IMG/VR virus record: IMGVR_UViG_3300009593_000066
Span: 1-33,305 of that record
Direction: 5' to 3' (one strand)
DNA: 33,305 bases
Source: a virus
Each line of letters begins with the position of its first letter. Within the stretch, counting starts at the first letter, position 1. A model generated the notes under the pieces. It had not been told where the DNA came from. It saw only the letters and a program-made list of their open reading frames with translations, and searched no databases. Both the position numbers and the translations under genes were made by a program. Below are positions 9,886 to 19,014 of the stretch, in pieces.

Positions 9886-11259
9886 TTAATAGTCTATATT
9901 TTTCGCTGTGCCTGTTACGTCATTTGGGTTTTCCATTGGTTGTCCACCAGGTATAGTTTTCAAAGCGTGGTTAATAAGTTGGTTACGTAAAGCTTCTTGC
10001 CTTAATTCTTTAGTGTTATATTCATCACTTAACATATCAATATCTGTACCTAACCATCCAGTTAAATCACTATTTAAAGTTTCACTATTAACAAACTCTT
10101 GTAAAAATTCTTGCCCAATAGGGTTGTTTCTAAGAAGATCTTCTATTTGATTCTTGTTGAAATAATTTTGTTGATCATTTACTGTATTCTTAGCATTTTT
10201 ACCACGTACAGTATTATCAGAAGATTGAGTTTTTGATTTAACTACTCCTGTTCCAGCATCGTCAGGACTAATTGATTGTAATGCCTGTGAGTTGTCTTTC
10301 ATAAAGTTTTGAAATTTTTCATCAAAATCTGTAGTTAAAGTTTTGTAATTTCCTTTCGTGTTGAAAAATGCTCCATCTTTATTTCCTTGAAATTGACCTT
10401 TAGGTCCATTAGTTCCATTTTTATAATCTCTTTCTAACTGAGATAAATTAAGAGGACCAATATCTTTTATGTAATTATATTCTAATTGACCATTACCATC
10501 CTGTCTATATAGGGTGTTATCTTTATTTTCTGCCCAAGCTTTAGCTTGTGCTACTCTATCTTTTTCATCAACAACACCATCTTTATTAGTATCTGCTTTA
10601 TCATCATACACAAATTTATTTGCTGAACGACTATCAGTGGTACCTACAGGAAATACCACCCATTCTCCATCTTCTGTTTCAGAAAATATCATGTCTAAGG
10701 ATTCATCTTTTAGCCCATCAAAAAATAGTTGTAACTCTGGATTAGAACTAGCTAAAATAGAATCTTCTTCTGCATTGTAATATTCTTCTGCTGCGCTCAT
10801 AACATTAACTATAGTAGACTGTAGTTTTTGTACTCTTCCAATTGAAGTTCCTAAAAGCGCTTGTATTTGCCCCTCACTCATATCTTGACCTTCAGGACTA
10901 TTTAATTTTTTAGTTAAATCACCAGCTATTTTTTCTAATTGAATTTGTATTTGTGCTTTAAATGCGGTAATTTCTTCACCTCCAGCTTCATCACCTTCAT
11001 GTCTTCCTTCATAACCCGTTAAAGCACTTTCTAACTTCGATAAGTGTTTGAAAGCAGTTTGATATTCACCATAAAAACCAGCTTGTTTTTGATCTAACTT
11101 TGTTTGTCTAGCTTTTTCTACTGCTCTAACACTATTAGCTTTCTGCTCCATATATGATCTAAAATTACTAGCAGCACTTGCTCCTGATAATCTTGAATTT
11201 CTCGATGCTGATGTGTCAGCTAACGTAAAATACGCTTTTGGATTTTCGTAACTTCCCAT
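9886..11259 (-). CDS. Putative internal virion protein with an EF-hand-like calcium loop
   Basis: This 457-aa protein is not assigned to a named family. It is hydrophilic and mostly helical-looking, with a Gln/Lys/Ala-rich N-terminal half (about 40-165) that could form coiled coil, and a Gln/Asn-rich C-terminal half. Residues 223-234 read DTNKDGVVDEKD, an exact DxNxDGxxDxxD calcium-binding loop of the EF-hand/dockerin type. No signal peptide or membrane segment is evident. It lies between a gp14-like protein and the giant polyvalent protein; its TAA is followed by TATG, so the giant gene begins 1 nt later. In T7-like and crAss-like phages this position holds internal or cargo proteins ejected into the host. 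That role is inferred from position only. Confidence 0.85.
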   Translation of the reverse strand: MGSYENPKAYFTLADTSASRNSRLSGASAASNFRSYMEQKANSVRAVEKARQTKLDQKQAGFYGEYQTAFKHLSKLESALTGYEGRHEGDEAGGEEITAFKAQIQIQLEKIAGDLTKKLNSPEGQDMSEGQIQALLGTSIGRVQKLQSTIVNVMSAAEEYYNAEEDSILASSNPELQLFFDGLKDESLDMIFSETEDGEWVVFPVGTTDSRSANKFVYDDKADTNKDGVVDEKDRVAQAKAWAENKDNTLYRQDGNGQLEYNYIKDIGPLNLSQLERDYKNGTNGPKGQFQGNKDGAFFNTKGNYKTLTTDFDEKFQNFMKDNSQALQSISPDDAGTGVVKSKTQSSDNTVRGKNAKNTVNDQQNYFNKNQIEDLLRNNPIGQEFLQEFVNSETLNSDLTGWLGTDIDMLSDEYNTKELRQEALRNQLINHALKTIPGGQPMENPNDVTGTAKNIDY

Positions 11260-11279
11260 ACTTTAATTATTAATTTGGT

Positions 11280-11963
11280 TTATCCCATGGCTGTACCAAT
11301 GTCCATACCAGCCATTCCAGCGTCTCCAATTCCTTCCCACATGTCTCCAGTTGACTCCATTGCCATTTGTTCATAAGCAACACTCGCGGCTTGTGCATTG
11401 TCCTGTTGGCCTGACAATCTGTTCATTTTAGAAATGTCTCTAGTTTCTTGTCTATCCCAAGCAGAAACTTCTTCTGCTAAAGCAGTGGTTTCTAAATCTC
11501 TTAAGACTTGTTGTCTTTTAGCTTCTCCAGCTAATCTCAATTTTTGATTCTCCGCTTCTTGCACTTCAACCTGAGCTCCAACTTCAGCTTTACTACTAGC
11601 AGCCATTTGAGCCAACGCGGTAGCGTTACCAGCACCTTCTCCCATTGCGGCGATATTATCTAAAGTATTTGCTAATGCTTTATCTGTTTCAGCAATTTTT
11701 AAATTAGTAGCTTGCATTGCTACTCCCAATTGTTGAGCTGGATTAAACACTTGACTTTTCATAGCTCTAATAGCATCAGCTTGATTTACAACTGGTTGTC
11801 TTTCTCTCTCCATCTTTTCTAAAGCTAATTGATGACGTCTAGCTTTAGCAGCTTCCATTCTTGCTGCTTTTTTTTGTTTATCTGCTTGGACACCAGAGTT
11901 AACTGCTCCAGCTACTGCTGCAACACCCGCTACAATTGCCCCCGCCACTACTATTGTTGACAT
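11280..11963 (-). CDS. Internal virion protein, T7 gp14-like (inferred)
   Basis: This 227-aa protein opens with a hydrophobic Ala/Gly/Val segment (residues about 3-21) that could be a membrane helix. A basic Lys/Arg-rich stretch (29-57) follows, then long Ala/Gln/Glu-rich helices (about 60-200) and a Met/Gly-rich tail. Size, N-terminal membrane helix and helical body match the general design of T7 gp14, the internal core protein that inserts into the outer membrane during ejection. I see no diagnostic motif, so the link is by architecture and position: after the tail genes and before the giant ejected-type protein. Its start lies 13 nt inside the end of the cupin gene. The leader before the ATG is A-rich with no Shine-Dalgarno site. 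Confidence 0.85.
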   Translation of the reverse strand: MSTIVVAGAIVAGVAAVAGAVNSGVQADKQKKAARMEAAKARRHQLALEKMERERQPVVNQADAIRAMKSQVFNPAQQLGVAMQATNLKIAETDKALANTLDNIAAMGEGAGNATALAQMAASSKAEVGAQVEVQEAENQKLRLAGEAKRQQVLRDLETTALAEEVSAWDRQETRDISKMNRLSGQQDNAQAASVAYEQMAMESTGDMWEGIGDAGMAGMDIGTAMG

Positions 11964-12430
11964 GTTTTTGTATTTTTATATTTATCGAATTCGTCCCAGT
12001 TCATACATACTATATTTTTTTCTAGTTCGTCTATGTCTTGAGTGTTAGATGGGTTTTTATGAATATTCACGAAAATAGAATCTTCATTAGCTATTATTAA
12101 TCTTTGATCACCTGGTTGAGAAGTAACATAACATGGTGCTATATAATCTTCTACGCCTTCTTTTTTTGCTATAGTTACATTTCCTTTTAGCAAAAACCAA
12201 ATATGTAAATGTTTGTGAATAGCCCCAATAACAAAATATCCTTGATCAATATCCATTCTACGTAAATAAATTCCATCGGCAAATTCATGTGAAACTCTAG
12301 CACCTGGACTATTTCTTACTATATTAACTCCATCTCCTACAATATTATGCCCATCTGCATTGTTTATCATTAATTGAGTTAATTCTTTTATTTTTTCTTT
12401 TCTATCTATTACTAATTGATTCTCTTTCAT
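11951..12430 (-). CDS. Small cupin-fold protein
   Basis: This 159-aa protein carries a cupin signature: HKHLH at residues 72-76, then the hydrophobic strand IWFLLKG with Gly83, and a second-motif histidine near 124 (VNIH). The spacing suits a single double-stranded beta-helix with His metal ligands. Short stand-alone cupins ending in an acidic helix (here DIDELE near 133-138) are, as I recall, widespread in environmental phages next to structural genes, but their biochemical role is not established to my knowledge. The gene overlaps the SET-domain gene before it by 29 nt and the internal-protein gene after it by 13 nt, so the three are probably co-translated. Whether it is an enzyme (for example an oxygenase or isomerase) or a binding protein cannot be told from the sequence. 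Confidence 0.88.
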   Translation of the reverse strand: MKENQLVIDRKEKIKELTQLMINNADGHNIVGDGVNIVRNSPGARVSHEFADGIYLRRMDIDQGYFVIGAIHKHLHIWFLLKGNVTIAKKEGVEDYIAPCYVTSQPGDQRLIIANEDSIFVNIHKNPSNTQDIDELEKNIVCMNWDEFDKYKNTKTCQQ

Positions 12431-12791
12431 TTAATTGCATTTCTTTATATAGGGTTCTAATATTAGTAAAATAATTTACTAACAATTCTTCCCCAGGTAA
12501 TATCTTTTTTAAAGCTATAAATTTTCCGGCTTTTAAATAAGTATTGGGTTGATCGGAGTGGTTAATATATCTTCCTAACTCTGTTTTAAATTCTCCATGT
12601 AGTCCTTCCCCTATTACTTCGTCTACACTGTAAACAACTTTAGAAAAACAACCTACTCCTTCAATATTAGATTCTTTAACTTCAACTATGCTTTCATAGC
12701 AATATAATACTGGATGTTTATTAATTTCAGTTAAAAATTCTTCTTCAGTTAGATTTAATAACTTTAAGAAATTGTTATAAGTTTCTTTCAT
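12402..12791 (-). CDS. SET-domain protein (candidate protein lysine methyltransferase)
   Basis: This 129-aa protein shows the SET-domain motifs in order: EGVGCFS (44-50, the N-terminal GxGxF motif that contacts S-adenosylmethionine), RYINHSDQPN (74-83, the NHSxxPN pseudoknot motif) and GEELLVNYF (100-108, with the expected Tyr107). The length is close to the viral SET enzyme vSET of chlorella virus PBCV-1 (about 119 aa); the spacer between motifs is short and no cysteine-rich post-SET region is present. Known SET enzymes methylate lysines on proteins; the substrate here is unknown. The ATG overlaps the stop of the 645-aa tail gene as TAATG, and the gene runs 29 nt into the cupin gene. This suggests expression with virion proteins and possibly a virion or host target. 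Confidence 0.88.
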   Translation of the reverse strand: MKETYNNFLKLLNLTEEEFLTEINKHPVLYCYESIVEVKESNIEGVGCFSKVVYSVDEVIGEGLHGEFKTELGRYINHSDQPNTYLKAGKFIALKKILPGEELLVNYFTNIRTLYKEMQLNERESISNR

Positions 12792-14728
12792 TAATTAGAG
12801 GATAATACAAAATTAGAAGAAGTACTAAATATTTCTTTTCTACCACCTGGATCTGTAGTTTTATCTACAGATAATGTAACTGTAGCTACATATCCTTTAA
12901 TCCCGGTCATTAAAGTACCTAAACTAGTTCCATCAGGATTAGTGGGGTAATTCACAGCATTTCCAAACAACACTTCATTATATCTAGGTTTAGTGTTACC
13001 ACTTACAATATCAGCTACATATTTGTTTTCTTTTAACACAAATCCAGCGTTATTAGGCATACCGCTTTCATCTATATAAAATCCTTCTATATAACTTAAC
13101 ACAGGTTCAGCTATGTCTCTAAAGTGAACTGAATTATTATACGTAGGAGGTTGAATGTTCCAAGTACCATCAGGATCAAATTCTTGCCAATCTGAAACTA
13201 TCATATTAGCTTCCCATCCATTTCCACCTTCGTAAGAAATTGTTTTAAAGTTTTTAACTACAGTAGGTGAAGGATTAAAAATAAAAGTTATATTAGAATC
13301 ATATGGTTCACTAACTCCATAGAACTTACCATAATTTTTATTATATGGAGGTGTAGTAGTTTCAAAATAGTGTTCATATAGACCACAATCATAAAAACTA
13401 TAATATTTATTTTTTAAACTTCCTACGAAAATAGGTTTATAACTATAAAAACTCACCCATCCTTGAACCGTTTCATCGAAATTCAATGTGTAATACTCTC
13501 CTTCTTCTTCTAGAGTTTGACCTGGTTTTTGTAAAGAAATAACGTAGTTTTGATTATGTATATCCCAACCTCCAATTATTCTTGGTTTTTTGTAAACACT
13601 AAAGAATACTGCAACTTCATCACCTACAAATGCGAAAGGAGTACTTAATGTGACTTGATTAGTACCACTTATATTACTTACATAATTGTTTGTAGTAACT
13701 ATTTCTCCATCATCTCTTATAAAAGTAACAACAGCACCATTAGGAATTTGACATGGAAAACCTGTTGTTTCTATTTTAAATGTTAAATTATTACTTGTAT
13801 CAATACTAACTATATTGTAAGAAGAACTGGCTTGTAGAGAAAAATTAGATCCTATAGAGTTTAAATTATCTCTAAACCAATCAACCATTCCGTATCCAGA
13901 TATTTCAGTAATACCATCCATGGATAAACGACATACAACGCCTCTATCTCTATCTGTAAAGTATTTTCTATACCCAAACTGTGCAAATGATTCTCCATTT
14001 TTACTTATTCCATATTCTCCAGCAAACGGATTAAGTTGTCCAAAGAAACTTATTTGAGAAGTATCTTGAGATCCTTGATCCCCAGAATATAAGGCGTTTT
14101 TGTTTATTAATATTTTACTAACTTTAGCTTCTTGGAAAGCTAATAGCAATGTATTTTCTACGTATAATTGCTCGACACTTCCATTTCTTTGTTCTAAGTC
14201 TTTTTCTATGTTTGTCGCTACGGAAAATACATTTGTTTCATTATAACCAGTTCTAGTATTTAATATACCAGAATGTATTAAACTAAAGTTTCGATCTTGT
14301 CCTTTAGGGTTTTCATCAACTGTATAAGCTCGTATACCATTAGACAGTCGAGTATTGTTAAATCCTCCTTTTATAACACATTCTTCTACATACCAATGTC
14401 CTGCGCCTATTACAAAAGAAGCATCATCATTATAATCAGCACCCATTCCTTGCATTATACCAGGCGTTCTACCTGAGGCGGCATAAGCATTATACCAAGG
14501 AAAAGCTGGGTAACCTACAGGTTGTCCCGCATCTGGACCAGGATAGGTTGGAGATGTGATATATGTAGGTGTCCATGGTAGACCAGGCCATTGCCCGATT
14601 CCTAGAATATAATCTTTTTGTTCCAAATCACCTTTCCATAAATCTTCTCCAGGCAAAAAATTTACTGCTGGGCAAACTTTTTTCAACCAGATACTATTGA
14701 AATATTTTACTTGTATATTGACTGCCAT
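12791..14728 (-). CDS. Tail/nozzle-associated structural protein
   Basis: This 645-aa protein has no motif I can assign firmly. It is rich in Tyr, Asn, Gly, Ser and aromatic residues with short alternating hydrophobic stretches, typical of a beta-rich virion protein. It has no signal peptide and no membrane helix. It directly follows the 1419-aa nozzle-type gene and precedes internal-protein genes, the region that in crAss-like and T7-like phages encodes the distal tail or nozzle. A segment near residue 390 (GGWDIHNQNYVISLQ) resembles strands of propeller-like nozzle proteins, so it may be a second half or paralogue of that function. A receptor-binding role is an alternative. The start follows ATATATT with no Shine-Dalgarno site; the stop overlaps the next start (TAATG). 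Confidence 0.85.
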   Translation of the reverse strand: MAVNIQVKYFNSIWLKKVCPAVNFLPGEDLWKGDLEQKDYILGIGQWPGLPWTPTYITSPTYPGPDAGQPVGYPAFPWYNAYAASGRTPGIMQGMGADYNDDASFVIGAGHWYVEECVIKGGFNNTRLSNGIRAYTVDENPKGQDRNFSLIHSGILNTRTGYNETNVFSVATNIEKDLEQRNGSVEQLYVENTLLLAFQEAKVSKILINKNALYSGDQGSQDTSQISFFGQLNPFAGEYGISKNGESFAQFGYRKYFTDRDRGVVCRLSMDGITEISGYGMVDWFRDNLNSIGSNFSLQASSSYNIVSIDTSNNLTFKIETTGFPCQIPNGAVVTFIRDDGEIVTTNNYVSNISGTNQVTLSTPFAFVGDEVAVFFSVYKKPRIIGGWDIHNQNYVISLQKPGQTLEEEGEYYTLNFDETVQGWVSFYSYKPIFVGSLKNKYYSFYDCGLYEHYFETTTPPYNKNYGKFYGVSEPYDSNITFIFNPSPTVVKNFKTISYEGGNGWEANMIVSDWQEFDPDGTWNIQPPTYNNSVHFRDIAEPVLSYIEGFYIDESGMPNNAGFVLKENKYVADIVSGNTKPRYNEVLFGNAVNYPTNPDGTSLGTLMTGIKGYVATVTLSVDKTTDPGGRKEIFSTSSNFVLSSN

Positions 14729-14732
14729 AATA

Positions 14733-14752
14733 TATAATCACTTATTATTTTA
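14733..14752 (-). repeat. 20-nt motif, copy 1 (TAAAATAATAAGTGATTATA)
   Basis: Read on the minus strand this segment covers the TAA stop of the 1419-aa gene and the 17 nt after it. A copy with one difference lies at 21037-21056, over the stop of the 246-aa gene. The right part contains a TATA-like stretch. A promoter, a processing site or chance similarity in AT-rich DNA are all possible. Confidence 0.3.
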
Positions 14753-17700
14753 ACTTGTTACTTGGATTTCAAAAGTACATTCCCAACTTAATCCTCCTGC
14801 ATCAAATGCTCCATAACTTATAGTATACGTGTCTAATGGAATTGCTTCTTCGAAGAAGATTTGAATACCACCAGTTACACCACCTGAACTACTTACGTCC
14901 CAACTAAAAGTATTAGGTCCTGGATTCACTCCTGTTCCATCACTCCTTAGCACCTTTACTACAGCTCCACCTTTGTAGGTTATCCAATCAATTCCACAAT
15001 ATACTTGTGCACTTCCTCCTGGAAACAAAGCATCCCAAGGTGTTCCATTACTAATGATGTCTGCACGAATCTCTTCTGGCCAAGACACTACTGAAGCTTT
15101 AGATAAAACAGCAGGAGCTGGGCAACCAGGAACAAATGGATTATTAATTGGTGGACTATTTAGTAATGTTTCAACAACCGTGAAAGTTTCAAATTGAAAA
15201 GTTCCATCTACTGGGTATGTTGCAGTAGGAGATTTTACAGTAATTGTAAATTCATAAGTATTACTTGCTGCTGGTGTACAATATGTATGATAGCCAGTGG
15301 TTTGTAATATATAATGACCTCCAATGCTTCCTGGTACTAATTCAAATCCAGTAATTCCTACTCCTTGAGACTCAACTGAATCTAAAGACATGGTAACAGG
15401 ACCTGGCATAGTAGTGTCATCAACAATAGTTCCTGCACCACTAAATGCTGCTATTTCTGTTGAAAATACATTAGATCCTATAACATCACTTTCTCTTTGT
15501 ATATAATTTAAAGATACGTTATCAGGTGAGTTTAAATTTCTTACTGCAAATTCATCACCTGCTAAAATTCTATCATTTAAATCGCTAACTAAACCTGAAG
15601 TAGAAGTTTCCCAATATATGTCTAGTTTAGATTCAAAAGCTTGTGTTTCTAAAATAGCTAAGTTAGGTTCCATATATCCAGGCCATTTTTCTTTTTCCAC
15701 AGTAACTCTAACTTTTCCTTCTCCATTACCAGATCCAATTATTTGATATGTCACATCGTATGGATAAGTGTTATCAGGAGAAATAAAACCTTTAACTCCA
15801 TTTTGTCCCTCGTTATTAGCAACATTTATTCCTTTGTCTTTTAATGGACCCATGATATCGGGATTAGAAGTTAAACTTCCACCACCTGCTGGATTATCAT
15901 CTACACCAGTTATATTAAATAATATACCTGTTCCATCTTCTCCTGTTTTATTAAATGGCAAAGGATGGGTGCTAGTTCCAGGTAAAGGTTTACCTCCTAC
16001 GTTTTTAGATGTAGGTACATACTCTTCTCCTTGGTTACCAGCTCCACCAACAACCCCAGCTGGTCCAACACTATATCTTAACATTCCACCATCAGGAGAT
16101 GGTCCATATCTACCAAAAAGCTTTAACTCTAATCTTTCACAATCTGTAGGGGTGTTTTGAGCAGGAATAGACACTCCAATGTTCATTTTAGCTATTAATG
16201 GATTATTTTCATATCCATAAAAAACCGGTGCTGTATTATAAGGTTGGTTAGCTGAAGGATCCCATAATCCTAATTCCACTCCAGTCCCCAAGGTTACAAC
16301 AGTTGAGTATACTTCTCCTGGATACCATTGTTTTAACTGCGTTTCATCACTCAAACTATCTCCACCAATACTGTTGATAACTCTAGGAGATAAATTAACT
16401 AATGCGTTATTTATTTGACTACCAGAATCTAAAGCTAACTCTCTATCTCTTTGTTTCAATATTACCTCTGCGTCACTCTCATAAGGGTTAACAGTAAAAG
16501 GAGTACCAGATGTATCTACAAAATCATAGTAACTAGGATCGTCTGCAACTGATGGTCTACCACTTCTAAACACGTTCTGTGTAGGTCCTACTAAACTTAA
16601 GTCTCTAGGTATTTTATTTATATTGTCTCCATAAACAGCAAAATGAGCTACTGGTAATTGTGGGGTTGCACCTATTAACGTGTTGTCAGCAAAACCGGCA
16701 TTAGGTCCTTCACCATCAATAAAACCGTTAAGCATTCCCGCTGTATATACATTATAATAATCAGTTTGAGGTTGTTTGACTACAACTTTCCAAGAATACC
16801 AACCCAAAGGATTAGGTGGTTGTACATTTAATAATCTAAATTCAGCAGGTTCACTACAGTCTGGAGGTAAAATAGTAAATGTATCCCCTTGTTGATATCC
16901 TTCTCCTAAGTTAGTAAATGTAATATCTTCAATGGCTCCAGTGACTGGATCAACGCTGTCTATAGTTAAAGCCATTCCAGTACCTGATCCTTGACCAGCA
17001 AAATAAGCGGAATCGAAGGAAACTGGAGAACATACCGATCCATATGATATCCATTCAATAGCTGTAGGTTCAATTACTCCATACCCTTGGTAAAGACCAG
17101 GTGTTCCAGCATCACTATTAAAAATAGAGTTTATAGTATCTATAAATGTTAAATTTAAACAATCCCCTGGCCACGTGTCAGTTGGACCAGTAGGAGAATA
17201 AGGACCTAATAAATTGTTAGAAGTAGCATTAGTATCATACCATGAAAAAGAATCTTGTGAACCATAATTTGCAATGAAATCAAGACAATCGAGGCAAATA
17301 CATCCACCTTGAGTATTACCTCCATCTTTAAAAGGATGAAAATAAGTAGAAGCATCATCATTCGCTAAAATTACTGAGGATTGACGACCATATCTATCTG
17401 ATAATACTATACCTGCTTGATAACTTCTATTTTGTTTTAGTGTATGATTTTGATATTCTATTCTCAAATTATCTTCATCATCTCCCGTTTTTTCATTTAC
17501 GCCAACAACATAATTTAACGTATCTGGAGGTGTAGGTTTATCGAAGAAATTGCCATAAATTACTCTATTTTCAGCCCATTCTTGAGTTTTAGCTCTCACC
17601 GGTACTTTATCATATACTCTTAACAAATCTTTATCCGGTAACGTTTTATAAGGAGCTTCACTTTTATATTTATATTTTAAAAAAGGAAAACCATATACAG

Positions 17701-19009
17701 ATCCTGCCTCCTCTCCATCGCTAACTTCTAATGTTTCAACTACTCTTAAGTTTTGCTCGTTAGATTGTTTATAAATAATATCTATTTCTACAATGTTAAG
17801 AGCATCTATGCTATTTGACCAAGTTCCATGGGGAGCATTAATAACTAAGTCAATCTCGTTTATTTTATTTTGCATAAAATCTACTTCCGTAGATGTGTAT
17901 GTTTTGTCGTCATCATTCTTTTCAAACAAATTGCTTGTTCCATTCCAATTTTTAATAAAATATCCATCTTGTTCTGGTACAAAACATTCTTGTGTAAATG
18001 GGGATATTAAAGAATATTCACCATCATCAAACTTAAATCTATATGCAAATCGCACAAACTTATCTTTCAACCAGTTTTTATCTCCATCCCAAGCTGGGTC
18101 ATATAATGGATTTGGAGCAACTCCATCCGCTAATGTACTATCAGTTCTATTATACATTGTACTTAACCATTCTGCAGTTAAAGTAAGCTGAGCCCACGTT
18201 GCAACATTAGGATCGTTTGGATTTACAATGTAGTAACTACCGACGCCATATCCAGCACCTAGATTTAGTATTTTGATGGTTAATATTTCACCCGTAACTG
18301 GGTCAGTGGTTAAAACTTCTAATTGAAACGCGGTTCCATCTGGTCCTGATATAGATTCTAAACTACAAATATCACCATCGCTATATCCACTTCCGGGCAC
18401 AGTAACAGTATAACCATTGATCTCTTTATTTATAAGTAAAGGAGATTCATGAGGGTAATATTTAGAAACACTAATTTGATCTTCATTCGTGTAGTAAGAA
18501 GGGTTAGCTACAGCTCTAGTAATATTTATTTTTCTAGGTTGATTTCTATTATCTGTCCAAAACAAGTATTGTTCAATAACATTGACTCCAGTAATTTCAT
18601 GGGTTTTTGAAAAATTTAAATAATACCCCTTAACGATGTTTGTGATAGTGTTATTTGTTAAATCATAAACAAATATCCCACACAACGCGCTGGTTGGAGC
18701 GAAGTCACTAAGTTGATCAGTAGAAGTGTCAGAAAAATTTGAAGTAAATACAAAGATTCTATCATTAATCATGTCCATGAAATAACCTATTACTTCTTCA
18801 CCACAGCATCCACTTCCTGCCTCATTATTTAATGAAAAGTCAGATAATAATGCGTTACCAAGAACATTTTCTAATGCTCCTACATCATCTCCTTCTGATC
18901 GGCTAATCATGACGTTTATAGCGTCTCTATACTCACCTACGGGAACAAGTCTTTGCTCTAAGTCCTTGTTCATTTTAGATTTTAAGAAATTATTTCTTGC
19001 TTCTGGCAT
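14750..19009 (-). CDS. Nozzle/muzzle-type tail protein (stabilization protein family, inferred)
   Basis: This 1419-aa protein begins with NNFLKSKMNKDLEQRLVPVG at residues 6-25, then GEYRDAINV and a Ser/Glu/Gly-rich stretch ending in ALENVLGN. I recognise this opening from large tail stabilization or muzzle proteins of crAss-like and related phages, but could not confirm by alignment. The body is beta-rich. It carries at least two copies of a G-x-GY-x3-D/G module with a DPVTG lead-in (about residues 200-280 and 670-725), similar to one in the 200-aa auxiliary protein. The size fits a T7 gp12- or P22 gp10-like nozzle with added domains. It sits 5 nt after the 411-aa ring/tube gene. It likely forms the distal tail tube and may contact internal proteins. 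Confidence 0.88.
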   Translation of the reverse strand: MPEARNNFLKSKMNKDLEQRLVPVGEYRDAINVMISRSEGDDVGALENVLGNALLSDFSLNNEAGSGCCGEEVIGYFMDMINDRIFVFTSNFSDTSTDQLSDFAPTSALCGIFVYDLTNNTITNIVKGYYLNFSKTHEITGVNVIEQYLFWTDNRNQPRKINITRAVANPSYYTNEDQISVSKYYPHESPLLINKEINGYTVTVPGSGYSDGDICSLESISGPDGTAFQLEVLTTDPVTGEILTIKILNLGAGYGVGSYYIVNPNDPNVATWAQLTLTAEWLSTMYNRTDSTLADGVAPNPLYDPAWDGDKNWLKDKFVRFAYRFKFDDGEYSLISPFTQECFVPEQDGYFIKNWNGTSNLFEKNDDDKTYTSTEVDFMQNKINEIDLVINAPHGTWSNSIDALNIVEIDIIYKQSNEQNLRVVETLEVSDGEEAGSVYGFPFLKYKYKSEAPYKTLPDKDLLRVYDKVPVRAKTQEWAENRVIYGNFFDKPTPPDTLNYVVGVNEKTGDDEDNLRIEYQNHTLKQNRSYQAGIVLSDRYGRQSSVILANDDASTYFHPFKDGGNTQGGCICLDCLDFIANYGSQDSFSWYDTNATSNNLLGPYSPTGPTDTWPGDCLNLTFIDTINSIFNSDAGTPGLYQGYGVIEPTAIEWISYGSVCSPVSFDSAYFAGQGSGTGMALTIDSVDPVTGAIEDITFTNLGEGYQQGDTFTILPPDCSEPAEFRLLNVQPPNPLGWYSWKVVVKQPQTDYYNVYTAGMLNGFIDGEGPNAGFADNTLIGATPQLPVAHFAVYGDNINKIPRDLSLVGPTQNVFRSGRPSVADDPSYYDFVDTSGTPFTVNPYESDAEVILKQRDRELALDSGSQINNALVNLSPRVINSIGGDSLSDETQLKQWYPGEVYSTVVTLGTGVELGLWDPSANQPYNTAPVFYGYENNPLIAKMNIGVSIPAQNTPTDCERLELKLFGRYGPSPDGGMLRYSVGPAGVVGGAGNQGEEYVPTSKNVGGKPLPGTSTHPLPFNKTGEDGTGILFNITGVDDNPAGGGSLTSNPDIMGPLKDKGINVANNEGQNGVKGFISPDNTYPYDVTYQIIGSGNGEGKVRVTVEKEKWPGYMEPNLAILETQAFESKLDIYWETSTSGLVSDLNDRILAGDEFAVRNLNSPDNVSLNYIQRESDVIGSNVFSTEIAAFSGAGTIVDDTTMPGPVTMSLDSVESQGVGITGFELVPGSIGGHYILQTTGYHTYCTPAASNTYEFTITVKSPTATYPVDGTFQFETFTVVETLLNSPPINNPFVPGCPAPAVLSKASVVSWPEEIRADIISNGTPWDALFPGGSAQVYCGIDWITYKGGAVVKVLRSDGTGVNPGPNTFSWDVSSSGGVTGGIQIFFEEAIPLDTYTISYGAFDAGGLSWECTFEIQVTS

Positions 19010-19014
19010 TTCTC

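Noticed and set aside
15768-18191. Plus-strand frames of about 130 codons opposite the 1419-aa gene
   Set aside because: Pro/Ser-rich antisense shadows of a well-supported tail gene, with no start context or partner genes.
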